From assembly GCF_029054785.1 (NCBI RefSeq), contig NZ_JAIDEN010000026.1, forward strand, positions 1 to 45,717: a stretch of 45,717 nucleotides of DNA, read 5' to 3'. The notes below the pieces were generated by a model. The model saw only the letters and a list, made by a program, of their open reading frames with translations, was not told the DNA's origin and made no database searches. How positions within the stretch are numbered: position 1 is the first letter of the stretch; every line of letters begins with the position of its first letter. This DNA comes from Duncaniella sp. GTDB lineage: Bacteria; Bacteroidota; Bacteroidia; Bacteroidales; Muribaculaceae. A program made the translations under genes and the position numbers. Shown piece after piece: positions 16,161-24,539 of this stretch.

Positions 16161-19100
16161 ATGTTTCTACGCTCCTACCTCTTTACATTCCTCACATTTC
16201 TATTATCGCTCACATCTCTTTCGGCCTCCGCCCAGGAAGATGTCATTATTGTAAAAGTTGCCTCTGACTGGCAGTCTACACCGGTTGAAACCGCTCGCCT
16301 ATATCCGATCGGCAACAATCAATATGTCGGGACTATAACTGATGCTCTTCTGATCATTTTAGAGTATAATAATGTTTACTTTCGTGCAGATAAAAACCTG
16401 TGGGGGACATCTCCGATTGGATCAAAGATCACCTTGCAAAAAGATTCATGGGGATATATCCAACTTAAACCTGAAGGTAACAGATATAAACTCCGCGCTA
16501 CTCTTTCCTCCGATAAAAACTCAATTGATCTTGAATTTCTCGCCCCAGATCCCCCAAAACCTATAACCGCGACTATCAATTCGGTAAAAACAACTCTTGT
16601 TGACGACGTCGCCAATGTTTCTACAACTTATACTGTTGACAAACCTCTGAACACCTCTAAAAAAGCTGTCTCCGTCGGCGCTCTCTCCTTCGAAGGGACC
16701 ACTTACGGTGTAGCCTCGCAGCCGTCATTCTCCGAATCAGCCAGCTCACAGACCCAAACTCTGAAACTCGTATCGGGAAGCACCTCCGGTTTCACACTCT
16801 CGGCCAAAGGCTACTACATGCTTTCGGTCCGCACCGTCGATGGCACACCCGCAGAGCTCATCATCCGCAAACTCGCCGCTGATGAAGAACCGAACACCCC
16901 GCTTTCTGCAACCTTCCCCGAAGCCATGCTCGGCTGCACCAATTCCGCGTCATACATTCCTGACGAAGCGCTGACCCTCTGGACAAACGAAGAGGGTTAT
17001 GGCAAAAATCCCGTCGACGTAGGCAATTACGGAGCCAATTACAGCAACGTTTTCCTCCTTGGCAACGGACGTCTCGGCATGGCTACCGGATGCGACCAGT
17101 CGGAAGGCATACTCATAAACGAGAAAACCAACTACGACTCCAACCCCGACCCCGACCACAAATATGTAAACACCGGCACCTACTGCCCGATCGGCGCTCT
17201 CAAGATCACCCGTGGCGGCGAAAGCCCGGCCTACGGCGGCACCTTCCTGCGCCAGCTCGACCTGACAACAGCCGTTGCCTCGGCCATGAACCGCTGGACA
17301 GCAAACGGAAAAGAAAAAATCTACACCCGCGAATATCTTGTCAGCCGCGCCAATGACGTCGGAGTGCTCCACTTCACTACCAACGGCGAGGTCAAGCTCA
17401 ACTACTCTTTCGAGTCAAGCATAGCCGGCAGCGGCGCCGACGGCCTCGTCTCTGCAACCTCCGGCAACACCTCCAACTGTCAGATCCGTTTCAACCTCAC
17501 CTTCAAGGTGATTCAGAAAGGCGGCTCGCTTACCACCTCAGGCAGCACCGTAAGCGTTACCGATGCCGATGAAATCACCGTGGTCTTCGGCGTAGGCACC
17601 AACTACGACATCGACTCTCCGACCTTCTATTCAGGCGAATCAGACGAGCAGCTCGCCGCCCGCGTCCGCTCGACAGTCGAAAACGCCGCCACCCTCGGAT
17701 GGCAGACCCTCTATGACAACCACATCGCCGAATACAGCCCCCTCTTCAACTCGGCCCGCTTCGAACTGGCAGACGCAACCAACAATCAGCCGACCTCACT
17801 GCTCAAACAGCATTACGAAGGCGCTTTCACAGCCACAGCCGCTGACTCCGACGACCAGACCCGCATGGTCGACATGCTTCTCTTCGCTATGGGCCGCTAT
17901 CTGAACCTCGCCTCCTCCCGCGGCGATCTCGCCCTGCCGAGCAATCTCCAGGGCATCTGGGCCAACCAGAATCCGCAATGGAACTGCGACTTCCACGCCA
18001 ACATCAACCTCCAGATGAACTACTGGGCCGCTGAAAACACCAACATCTCCGCCGCCCACATCCCCTTCCTCACCTATCTCAAGAAGATGGCGGCCACTCA
18101 GTGGCGCGGCTACGCCGACAGACTCGTCCCCGGTACCGGCGGCTGGACCCACCACTTCGCCACCAACACCTTCGGGGCATCAGGCACCTTCATCGGCGAA
18201 TACACCGAAGCCGCCGCCTGGAACTGCACCCACATCTGGCAACACTATCTCTACACCCAGGACCGTCAGTTCCTCGCCGACTACTTCGACACCCTCTACG
18301 GCGCCGCCCGCTTCTACTTCGGCTACCTCCGTGACACCGACGGCGACGGCCGACTCGAAATCCCCAACAACTACTCGCCCGAACTCTCCGGCGGATCATC
18401 CGTAGCCGTCCACGCCCAGCAGCTCGTCTACCAGCACCTGTGCAACACCCGCGACGCAGCCCTCATCCTCGGCAAGAGCGAAGAGGCAGCCAAATGCCAG
18501 TCATACATTGACCGCATGTACAACGGTATTGACATCCTCGACGGCGAACAGTGTGAATGGAAAGGCGCGCTCACATCCGAACCGACCCACCGTCACCTCT
18601 CACACCTGATGTGTCTCTACCCCCTCGCCCAGGTATCGCCCTACGACTCCGACCGCACCAACTTCAACGGCGCCTACTCGGCCCTGCTCAAACGCGCCGA
18701 TGCCGACGGCGGAGAAGATGCCGCCTGGAACACAGCCTGGAAAATGTGCTGCTATGCCCGTTCGCTCCAGGGCGACCTCGCCCTGCGTCAGCTCGCCTTC
18801 GGCATGGAACATCGCATCACACCTGACCTCCGCACCTCCTGCAAACACACCTTCCAGATCGAAGGCGGCGCAGGCATCTCGGCTGCCATCGGCGAAATGC
18901 TGCTGCAAAGCTACTCCGGAATCATCGACATCCTCCCCGCCCTCCCCTCCACCTGGCCCTCAGGCTCAGTCAAGGGCCTCAAAGCCGAAGGTAACTTCGA
19001 GACCGACATCATCTGGGAAGACGGCGAAATCAGCGAAATCCGCATCTCCGACGGACTCAACTCTGCCATCCGCGAAGGTGGTGTCAGACTCCGCCTCCAT

Positions 19101-19430
19101 GCAGCCAATGTCCCCAACAACGACATCAGCGGCATCTACATCAACGGAAAACCGCTTCAGAACAGGGCCAACGCCTTCAGCTATGAGCCGGAGACCGAAA
19201 GCTACATCATCACCGTCCCCGCAGGCACCCCCAACAAAGCCCCGATCACCTTCGGCCCATCGGCTACAACCGGAATAGACAGCCCTGAGATCAGCTCCCC
19301 GGCAGACTCCGACGCCCCCGTCCGTCTCTTCGACCTCCAGGGACGCCCCGTCTGCGGAGATCCCGCTCCCGGCATCTACATCCGCCGTCAGGGCAACTCT
19401 GTCAGCAAAATCCTCGTCAGCGGCCTTTGA
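16161..19430 (+). CDS. GH95-like glycoside hydrolase with N-terminal extra domain and sorting-type C-terminus
   Basis: A 1089-residue exported protein (signal peptide about 1-24). Residues 25-240 form extra N-terminal beta domain(s) of unknown type. From about 250 it follows GH95 (alpha-1,2-L-fucosidase/galactosidase family): GNGRLGMATG, INEKTNYDS, LPSNLQGIWANQNP and HANINLQMNYW with the asparagine pair 614/616, a Glu741 in a SPE motif, and HRHLSHLMCLYP. Where GH95 usually has QIDGN, this protein has QIEGG (Glu901), replacing the expected general-base aspartate. The last 45 residues (VRLFDLQGRPV...PGIYIRR...) resemble a type IX secretion sorting tail. The first roughly 500 bases are more AT-rich than the rest. 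Activity is therefore uncertain. Confidence 0.8.
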   Translation: MFLRSYLFTFLTFLLSLTSLSASAQEDVIIVKVASDWQSTPVETARLYPIGNNQYVGTITDALLIILEYNNVYFRADKNLWGTSPIGSKITLQKDSWGYIQLKPEGNRYKLRATLSSDKNSIDLEFLAPDPPKPITATINSVKTTLVDDVANVSTTYTVDKPLNTSKKAVSVGALSFEGTTYGVASQPSFSESASSQTQTLKLVSGSTSGFTLSAKGYYMLSVRTVDGTPAELIIRKLAADEEPNTPLSATFPEAMLGCTNSASYIPDEALTLWTNEEGYGKNPVDVGNYGANYSNVFLLGNGRLGMATGCDQSEGILINEKTNYDSNPDPDHKYVNTGTYCPIGALKITRGGESPAYGGTFLRQLDLTTAVASAMNRWTANGKEKIYTREYLVSRANDVGVLHFTTNGEVKLNYSFESSIAGSGADGLVSATSGNTSNCQIRFNLTFKVIQKGGSLTTSGSTVSVTDADEITVVFGVGTNYDIDSPTFYSGESDEQLAARVRSTVENAATLGWQTLYDNHIAEYSPLFNSARFELADATNNQPTSLLKQHYEGAFTATAADSDDQTRMVDMLLFAMGRYLNLASSRGDLALPSNLQGIWANQNPQWNCDFHANINLQMNYWAAENTNISAAHIPFLTYLKKMAATQWRGYADRLVPGTGGWTHHFATNTFGASGTFIGEYTEAAAWNCTHIWQHYLYTQDRQFLADYFDTLYGAARFYFGYLRDTDGDGRLEIPNNYSPELSGGSSVAVHAQQLVYQHLCNTRDAALILGKSEEAAKCQSYIDRMYNGIDILDGEQCEWKGALTSEPTHRHLSHLMCLYPLAQVSPYDSDRTNFNGAYSALLKRADADGGEDAAWNTAWKMCCYARSLQGDLALRQLAFGMEHRITPDLRTSCKHTFQIEGGAGISAAIGEMLLQSYSGIIDILPALPSTWPSGSVKGLKAEGNFETDIIWEDGEISEIRISDGLNSAIREGGVRLRLHAANVPNNDISGIYINGKPLQNRANAFSYEPETESYIITVPAGTPNKAPITFGPSATTGIDSPEISSPADSDAPVRLFDLQGRPVCGDPAPGIYIRRQGNSVSKILVSGL

Positions 19431-19462
19431 AGGCCGCTGAACACGGCGGGGCCCCGTGGCGT

Positions 19463-19470
19463 TATATTTG
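19463..19470 (+). promoter_or_regulatory. -7 box of the metallo-beta-lactamase-fold gene
   Basis: TATATTTG (TAnnTTTG) 49 bases before the ATG at 19519. No clear -33 box is visible. Confidence 0.55.
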
Positions 19471-19518
19471 CAGTAAACCCCGGCCAACAGAGCTTGGCCA
19501 ACAAATCATCCAAACAAC

Positions 19519-20247
19519 ATGATTACTGTAACATATCTCGACCACAGCGGCTTCGCCCTGACAACCCCTGAAGCCGTGATGATCTTTGACTACTACAAAG
19601 ATCCCGACAAAAAACTTGAAAAAGTACTCCGCGACTCGCCTGAAAAGCCCGTTCTCTTCTTCGTCTCCCACCACCATCCCGACCACTTCAACACCTCGAT
19701 CTTCGAACTGGCCCAGGACCGCCGACGCACCTACATACTCGCCAACGACATCTTCTCGAAACTCGTCCCCAAGACCGGACTGTCGGTAGCCTGGATGTCG
19801 GCAGGCGACGTCATCGACCGCATTCCCGGAATCACCCAGGTCAAAGCCTACGGCTCGACCGACACCGGAGTAAGTTTTGCCGTAACCCTCCCTGACGGAA
19901 GTGTGGTCTTCCACGCCGGTGACCTCAACGACTGGCACTGGAGCGAAGAATCGACCCAGCGCGAAGTGGCCGAAGCCGAAAGCCGCTTCAACACCATCGT
20001 CAACCGCATCGCCCAGGAGATTCCTGAGATCAAGATCGCCATGTTTCCCGTCGACGCCCGCATGGGAGCCGACTTCGCCAAAGGAGCCGGAATCTTCCTG
20101 TCGAAAGTCAAGGTCGGCAACTTCTTCCCCATGCACTTCTGGGGCGAGCCGCAGAAAGCCTGCGACTTCAACGCCTACGTCCCCGCAGGTCTCCCCACCC
20201 GCTGCTACTGCCTCGACCGCCCCGGCATGAACGTCGAGATCAGATAA
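19519..20247 (+). CDS. Metallo-beta-lactamase-fold metal-dependent hydrolase
   Basis: A 242-residue cytoplasmic protein of the MBL superfamily, in the UlaG/YtkL-like group. The metal-binding motif is FVSHHHPDHF (about 49-58). A second histidine/aspartate set is in VVFHAGDLNDWHW (about 129-141), and a late histidine is in FFPMHFWGEP. The substrate is unknown; relatives hydrolyse phosphoesters or lactones. It has its own promoter and is followed by a strong terminator that faces the convergent higA gene. Confidence 0.85.
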   Translation: MITVTYLDHSGFALTTPEAVMIFDYYKDPDKKLEKVLRDSPEKPVLFFVSHHHPDHFNTSIFELAQDRRRTYILANDIFSKLVPKTGLSVAWMSAGDVIDRIPGITQVKAYGSTDTGVSFAVTLPDGSVVFHAGDLNDWHWSEESTQREVAEAESRFNTIVNRIAQEIPEIKIAMFPVDARMGADFAKGAGIFLSKVKVGNFFPMHFWGEPQKACDFNAYVPAGLPTRCYCLDRPGMNVEIR

Positions 20248-20284
20248 AAGCCTACTCGCTTTTTGCCATCTTGCAAAATACAGA

Positions 20285-20330
20285 AATTCCCGAAGGCCGC
20301 CCTTTCCGGCAGTCCTTCGGGAATTTTTTT
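20285..20330 (+). terminator. Terminator between the MBL gene and higA
   Basis: AATTCCCGAAGG (20285-20296) pairs with 20314-20325, followed by a T-run to 20330. It serves the plus-strand gene. A-rich sequence on the other side may also let it act for the convergent higA. Confidence 0.88.
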
Positions 20331-20349
20331 AATTTGTAAAATTTCAATC

Positions 20350-20694
20350 CTATAACGCAGCCGCGATATTACGGATCGCCGAAAGCCGCTTCATCAGAGA
20401 GACATCAGACTTTGCCACCTGCATGTTATAGTCACTCTGAAGTTTCAGCAACAAATCGGCCGGAATATTCAAGGCGGCCTCTATAAGAAGCGCTATTTCT
20501 GTATTGACTCCTCGCTTACCCTTGATTATCTCATTGACCAATGACGGACTCACACCTATACTTTCAGCAAGTTTGGCCTGAGTCATGTGTATGGCTTCCA
20601 GCTCGTCCTTTATAAGTTCTCCTGGATGAGTCGGTTCAAACGGAGTAAGATTATTGGCAATCATATCCGGCTCTTTACCTAACAGACTAATCAT
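20350..20694 (-). CDS. higA: HigA-type antitoxin, XRE family helix-turn-helix
   Basis: A 114-residue antitoxin that neutralises HigB and normally represses its own operon. A helix-turn-helix is seen from about residue 28 to 80 (HPGELIKDELEAIHMTQAKLAESIGVSP...VNEIIKGKRGVN), typical of HigA/VapI. The ATG at 20694 is chosen because it begins one base after the higB stop codon; a longer frame would overlap higB. The C-terminus is short and alanine-rich. A 22-bp palindrome over the operon promoter is the likely binding site. Confidence 0.9.
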   Translation of the reverse strand: MISLLGKEPDMIANNLTPFEPTHPGELIKDELEAIHMTQAKLAESIGVSPSLVNEIIKGKRGVNTEIALLIEAALNIPADLLLKLQSDYNMQVAKSDVSLMKRLSAIRNIAAAL

Positions 20695-20695
20695 A

Positions 20696-21013
20696 TCAGT
20701 TATAATGATTTGAAAGTTCCACAATATTACAAATAGTCAGAATCGGCTCTTCGATGGTTTCACGCAGTGTAAATTCTATGCGGTATCGGTCATTCACCCT
20801 GATAGAAAACCGTCCGGCCCTGTCACCTTTCAAAGCCTCGAAATTCAAGGAATTGATACGAAAAAGATCCTCTTTGCGCGATGCCCATTTCAGATAGTCA
20901 ATTCCGCGTTTATAGCGTTTGACCACATCGGCAGCGTAACGATGTTTCTTATCGCCACATTTCCCCTTCGTATAGAGGTCTCGCAGATATTCTTCTTCAA
21001 ATTCGACTATCAT
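20696..21013 (-). CDS. higB: HigB-type toxin, RelE/ParE superfamily
   Basis: A 105-residue toxin of the HigB group, expected to be a ribosome-dependent mRNA endonuclease. Family features are the WASRKEDLFRINSLNFEALKGDRAGRFSIRVNDRYRIEF segment (about 44-82) and the end CNIVELSNHYN. Gene order is toxin first, as in other higBA loci. A GTG at 21028 is in frame but falls in the -7 box, so the ATG at 21013 is the sensible start, giving a very short leader. Confidence 0.9.
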   Translation of the reverse strand: MIVEFEEEYLRDLYTKGKCGDKKHRYAADVVKRYKRGIDYLKWASRKEDLFRINSLNFEALKGDRAGRFSIRVNDRYRIEFTLRETIEEPILTICNIVELSNHYN

Positions 21014-21027
21014 ATTATTATACAGCA

Positions 21028-21060
21028 CAAATATACGAAAAGTTTTCCGATCTTCACAAA
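21028..21060 (-). promoter_or_regulatory. higBA promoter
   Basis: On the minus strand TTTG (21060-21057), a 21-base spacer, then TATATTTG (21035-21028). Transcription would begin within about 10 bases of the higB ATG. Confidence 0.7.
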
Positions 21061-21071
21061 TTTGTGAAGAT
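21050..21071. promoter_or_regulatory. 22-bp perfect palindrome, probable HigA operator
   Basis: The half-site ATCTTCACAAA is repeated perfectly inverted with no spacer. It covers the -33 box of the higBA promoter, which is where an autorepressing HigA dimer would bind. The role is inferred from position and symmetry. Confidence 0.7.
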
Positions 21072-21165
21072 TTTTTTCAAAAACCAGCCCTCTATCCCAA
21101 TGCTCCCAACGCTCCCAGCTCTCCCAATGCTCTCCAAATTCTCCCAAAACTCCCGATTTCCCTTC

Positions 21166-21221
21166 AAAATGTTCTTTACAAAAGACAATTCTTCAAAATT
21201 GCCGCTTGTAAAGAACATTTT
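21166..21221. repeat. 16-bp perfect inverted repeat upstream of the small lipoprotein
   Basis: AAAATGTTCTTTACAA (21166-21181) and its complement (21206-21221), 24 bases apart. The right arm ends 3 bases before the -7 box at 21225. It could be an operator or a hairpin; function unknown. Confidence 0.6.
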
Positions 21222-21224
21222 TTG

Positions 21225-21232
21225 TAACTTTG
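21225..21232 (+). promoter_or_regulatory. -7 box of the small lipoprotein / YfhO operon
   Basis: TAACTTTG followed by TGC, 29 bases before the ATG at 21262. It supports that start over the upstream in-frame codon at 21064. Confidence 0.65.
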
Positions 21233-21261
21233 TGCTCTTAAGCCAAAAACACTCGAAAAAA

Positions 21262-21843
21262 ATGAGAAACCTGATATCCATCCTGTTCATCATGGCCGCC
21301 TGCGCCGCCACGTTCAGTTCCTGCGGAGGCAAGAAGACCTCCGAAGTCCCCGCAGCCACTGCCGAAACCGTAGAAGGGCAGAAATCTCAGCTCGCTGAGG
21401 CCCTCTCCACCGGCAATCTGCGCCAGGCCTCGGCTATGGCCGACAGCATGTCGCTCTTCGTCGACGATTTCACACCCGAACAGACCGTCCAGGTCCTCAG
21501 CGCCTTTGTTAAGGTCCACTCCGACGCAGAAGCCAAACGCGAATACCGCCGCGATCTCGAAACCATCAGAAAATATGTCGACGTCTATGACATAGCTCTC
21601 AGCGTCAACCCCAAAGACACCCGTGCGGCCTTCGCCAAAGCCCGCAGTCAGAATCCTGCACTTGATTTTGACTCCATTGCCCGCGCATTCCGCGAAAAAC
21701 TCTCCAACTATGACTCCATGCAGGACGGTTCTCTCGCCGGACAGCGCAGCGAGACGCCTGACACAGCAGCCGCCAAGGCCGACACCGTCGCGCGCCCCGA
21801 ACCGAAAAAAGAAATCCCCCTCGAACACCGTCCCGCCGAATAA
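21262..21843 (+). CDS. Hypothetical small lipoprotein
   Basis: A 193-residue lipoprotein with a signal ending FSSC. The mature part is helical, rich in Ala, Asp and Arg (for example ALSTGNLRQASAMADSMSLF and KREYRRDLETIRKYVDVYDIAL). The tail is charged and proline-containing (PEPKKEIPLEHRPAE). No family recognised. The longer open frame from 21064 runs through the promoter and the inverted repeat and is rejected. It is followed, after two small palindromes, by the yfhO-like gene. Confidence 0.75.
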   Translation: MRNLISILFIMAACAATFSSCGGKKTSEVPAATAETVEGQKSQLAEALSTGNLRQASAMADSMSLFVDDFTPEQTVQVLSAFVKVHSDAEAKREYRRDLETIRKYVDVYDIALSVNPKDTRAAFAKARSQNPALDFDSIARAFREKLSNYDSMQDGSLAGQRSETPDTAAAKADTVARPEPKKEIPLEHRPAE

Positions 21844-21851
21844 ACAGGCTC

Positions 21852-21921
21852 AGAGGTTGTTAAAAGACAACCTCTTAAGACAATCTCCATAAACAGAATA
21901 AGAGGTTGTTTAAAAACCTCT
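21852..21921. repeat. Two MITE-end palindromes between lipoprotein and yfhO genes
   Basis: At 21852-21875 AGAGGTTGT and its exact complement flank a 6-base loop. At 21901-21921 AGAGGTTGTTT is followed by AAAACCTCT, a near-palindrome. Both use the terminal motif of the MITE family and may be relics made only of element ends. They could also form RNA hairpins between the two genes. Confidence 0.7.
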
Positions 21922-21947
21922 AAATCCTCCACCCAGATACATCTCAC

Positions 21948-24539
21948 ATGCAGTCATTCATCAGCCGCTATAAATCGCTCTTCACATTTCTTGCCGGTCT
22001 CATCGTCATTGCCGGCATAGCATTCGCATTCTTCTACCCCGATGCCGCCGAAGGCAACCAGCTCAGGCAGCACGACATGCAGCAGGGTGCCGCAATCGGC
22101 CAGGAAGCCAAAGCCTTCACCGAAGCCACAGGCGAAGTCTCCCGCTGGACCAACTCGCTCTTCTCCGGAATGCCAAACTTCCAGATCTCCCCGTCCTACC
22201 CCTCAGGACGCCTCTTCAGCTGGATCGGATCTGTCATGAGCCTCGGACTCCCCTCCCCCTCGTCGCTGATAGCCATGATGATGGTCGGATTCTTCATCCT
22301 CCTGCTGGTCATGAAGATGCGCTGGTATGTGGCCCTTTTAGGCGCAATCGCCTACGGCTTCTCATCCTACTTCATAATCATCATCGGGGCAGGCCACATC
22401 TGGAAATTCGTCACCCTTGCCTACATTCCCCCGACAATCGCCGGCATAATCCTCTGCTACCGCGGACGCTATCTTGCCGGAGGCGCCATGGCGGCCCTCT
22501 TCGCCATGATGCAGATCGCATCGAACCACGTGCAGATGACCTACTACTTCCTCTTCGTCATCATCGGCATCGTCATAGCCACACTCGTCACCGCCCTCCG
22601 CTCCGGAACCATGCGCCGCTGGGGCATTGCCACCGGAGTGCTCGCCGTTGCCGCCGGACTTGCCGTCACCGCCAACTCACCGAGCCTCTACCTGACCTAC
22701 GAGTACTCCAAAGAGACAATGCGCGGACGCCACAGCGAACTGACCCAGCCCTCGGCTGACCCCTCGAACTCAACCGGAGGTCTTGACAAAGACTACATCA
22801 CCCAATACAGCTACCAGCCCTCCGAAACCTTCTCGCTCCTGATCCCCAACATCAAGGGCGGAGCCTCGGCCAAGCCCGAAAAGGGCCGCATGACCCCGAT
22901 GGGCCTCTCGGATCTCCCCGACGCAAAGAAAATGGTGGCCGAAGGTAAGATCGACTCCATGCAGGAACAGTATCTGAGCTATATGAGCCAGTATTTCGGC
23001 GACCCTGAAGGCACCAACGGCCCCGTCTATGTCGGCGCCCTCATCTTCGCCCTCTTCCTTCTGGGCTGCGTCATTGTGCGCGGACCGATGAAATGGGCGC
23101 TCCTGATCCTGACCGTCTTCTCCATAGTGCTCGCCTGGGGCCGCCACGCCATGATCTTCACCGACATCATGCTCTCGATCGTCCCGATGTATTCCAAATT
23201 CCGCACCGTAGAGAGCATCCTCGTCATCGCCGAATTCACCATGCCGCTGCTCGCCGCGATGGCCTTGCAGCAGCTTGTCACCGACCGCGACAGGCTCGGA
23301 ACCTACCGCCGCCCGATCATCTGGTGTTTCGGAGTGACACTTGCCATCTGCGCCATAGCCTTCATAGCTCCCTCGATGTTCGGAAGCATCATCACCGACA
23401 ATGACCGCTATATCGACAACCTGATCACCTCACAGCTGACCCAGCAGGGCTACGACAGCGCGACCGCCCGCCAGTTCAGCCTCCAGAACCCGGCCATCTA
23501 CTCGGCAGTCGAAAGCCTCCGCCACGGACTCATCGCCACAGACGCCATACGCTCCTTTGTCATAACCGCCCTCGGCTTCGTGATGATCATGCTCTACATG
23601 CGCCGCAAAATCTCCGCGACAGTCACAATGGCCGCCATCGGAGTCATCATCCTCGGCGACCTCTACACCGTCAACAAACGCTATCTCAGCCATGAGAGCT
23701 TCGTCCCGCGCCAGCTTACAGTAGGCGCACCGATAGCCATGACCGAGGCCGACAGGGTCATCCTCCAGGACACTTCGATGAACTACCGCGTCATGGACAT
23801 TCCCCGCTTTTACAGCGCCGACCCCTCCTATTACCACAAGATGATCGGAGGCTACCACGCCGCCAAGCTCACCCGCTATCAGGACCTCATTGACCGCCAT
23901 CTGGCCAACTTCACCACCGGCACCGAGAATGACGCCGACTGGAACGTCATCAACATGCTCAACGCCCGCTACATCGTCGACATGCAGGGACAGCCTCTGC
24001 GCAACCCCGAAGCCCTCGGCAACGCCTGGTTCGTGGACCGCGTCAGCTATGTCAGCGACCCCGACCGGGAAATGGCGGCCCTCTCGGCCATCGACCCGGC
24101 CACAACTGCCGTTGCCGACAAGAAATTCGAGGCCGCCCTGGGCGCTTCGTCTCCCAAGACTCCCGGCGACACCATCATCGAGACATCCTATGCCCCCAAC
24201 CGCCTGACCTACACCGCCAGCACCGCCCGCGGAGGCGTGGCCGTCTTCTCGGAAGTCTACTTCCCCTGGGGATGGAAAGCCACTGTCGACGGCAAGGAAG
24301 TCCCCGTCAGCCGCGTCAACTACGTGTTGCGAGCCATGCCGATCCCGGCCGGAAAACATGAAATCGTCATGACCTTCGACCCGCAGTCGCTCCACACAAC
24401 CGACACCGCCGCCACAGTCGCAGTCATCCTGATCTATCTCGCAGCCATCGGTGCTATCGTCATGGCCGTCCGCGGCAAGCGCCGTGACGCCGACACCGCC
24501 AACGGTCACGAATCCAAAACCGATGCCGCTCAGAGCTAA
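21948..24539 (+). CDS. YfhO family integral membrane protein
   Basis: An 863-residue polytopic membrane protein, matching YfhO-type proteins thought to act in cell-surface glycosylation (GT-C-like). About twelve hydrophobic segments lie between residues 10 and 560 and one at about 825-845. A soluble C-terminal domain carries the family-typical FSEVYFPWGWKATVDGKEVPVSRVNY...PAGKHEIVMTFDP region (about 765-810). The ATG at 21948 follows the palindromes directly. The next gene begins 17 bases inside its 3' end, pointing to translational coupling. The sugar donor and target are not evident. Confidence 0.9.
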   Translation: MQSFISRYKSLFTFLAGLIVIAGIAFAFFYPDAAEGNQLRQHDMQQGAAIGQEAKAFTEATGEVSRWTNSLFSGMPNFQISPSYPSGRLFSWIGSVMSLGLPSPSSLIAMMMVGFFILLLVMKMRWYVALLGAIAYGFSSYFIIIIGAGHIWKFVTLAYIPPTIAGIILCYRGRYLAGGAMAALFAMMQIASNHVQMTYYFLFVIIGIVIATLVTALRSGTMRRWGIATGVLAVAAGLAVTANSPSLYLTYEYSKETMRGRHSELTQPSADPSNSTGGLDKDYITQYSYQPSETFSLLIPNIKGGASAKPEKGRMTPMGLSDLPDAKKMVAEGKIDSMQEQYLSYMSQYFGDPEGTNGPVYVGALIFALFLLGCVIVRGPMKWALLILTVFSIVLAWGRHAMIFTDIMLSIVPMYSKFRTVESILVIAEFTMPLLAAMALQQLVTDRDRLGTYRRPIIWCFGVTLAICAIAFIAPSMFGSIITDNDRYIDNLITSQLTQQGYDSATARQFSLQNPAIYSAVESLRHGLIATDAIRSFVITALGFVMIMLYMRRKISATVTMAAIGVIILGDLYTVNKRYLSHESFVPRQLTVGAPIAMTEADRVILQDTSMNYRVMDIPRFYSADPSYYHKMIGGYHAAKLTRYQDLIDRHLANFTTGTENDADWNVINMLNARYIVDMQGQPLRNPEALGNAWFVDRVSYVSDPDREMAALSAIDPATTAVADKKFEAALGASSPKTPGDTIIETSYAPNRLTYTASTARGGVAVFSEVYFPWGWKATVDGKEVPVSRVNYVLRAMPIPAGKHEIVMTFDPQSLHTTDTAATVAVILIYLAAIGAIVMAVRGKRRDADTANGHESKTDAAQS

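Noticed and set aside
23430..24509. Long antisense frame of 359 codons opposite the yfhO-like gene
   Set aside because: Shadow of a GC-rich gene. Its product is Val/Gly/Asp-rich low complexity, and the plus-strand gene has clear YfhO homology. The same applies to antisense frames at 9414-10463, 39320-40468, 43807-44691 and 14094-14909.
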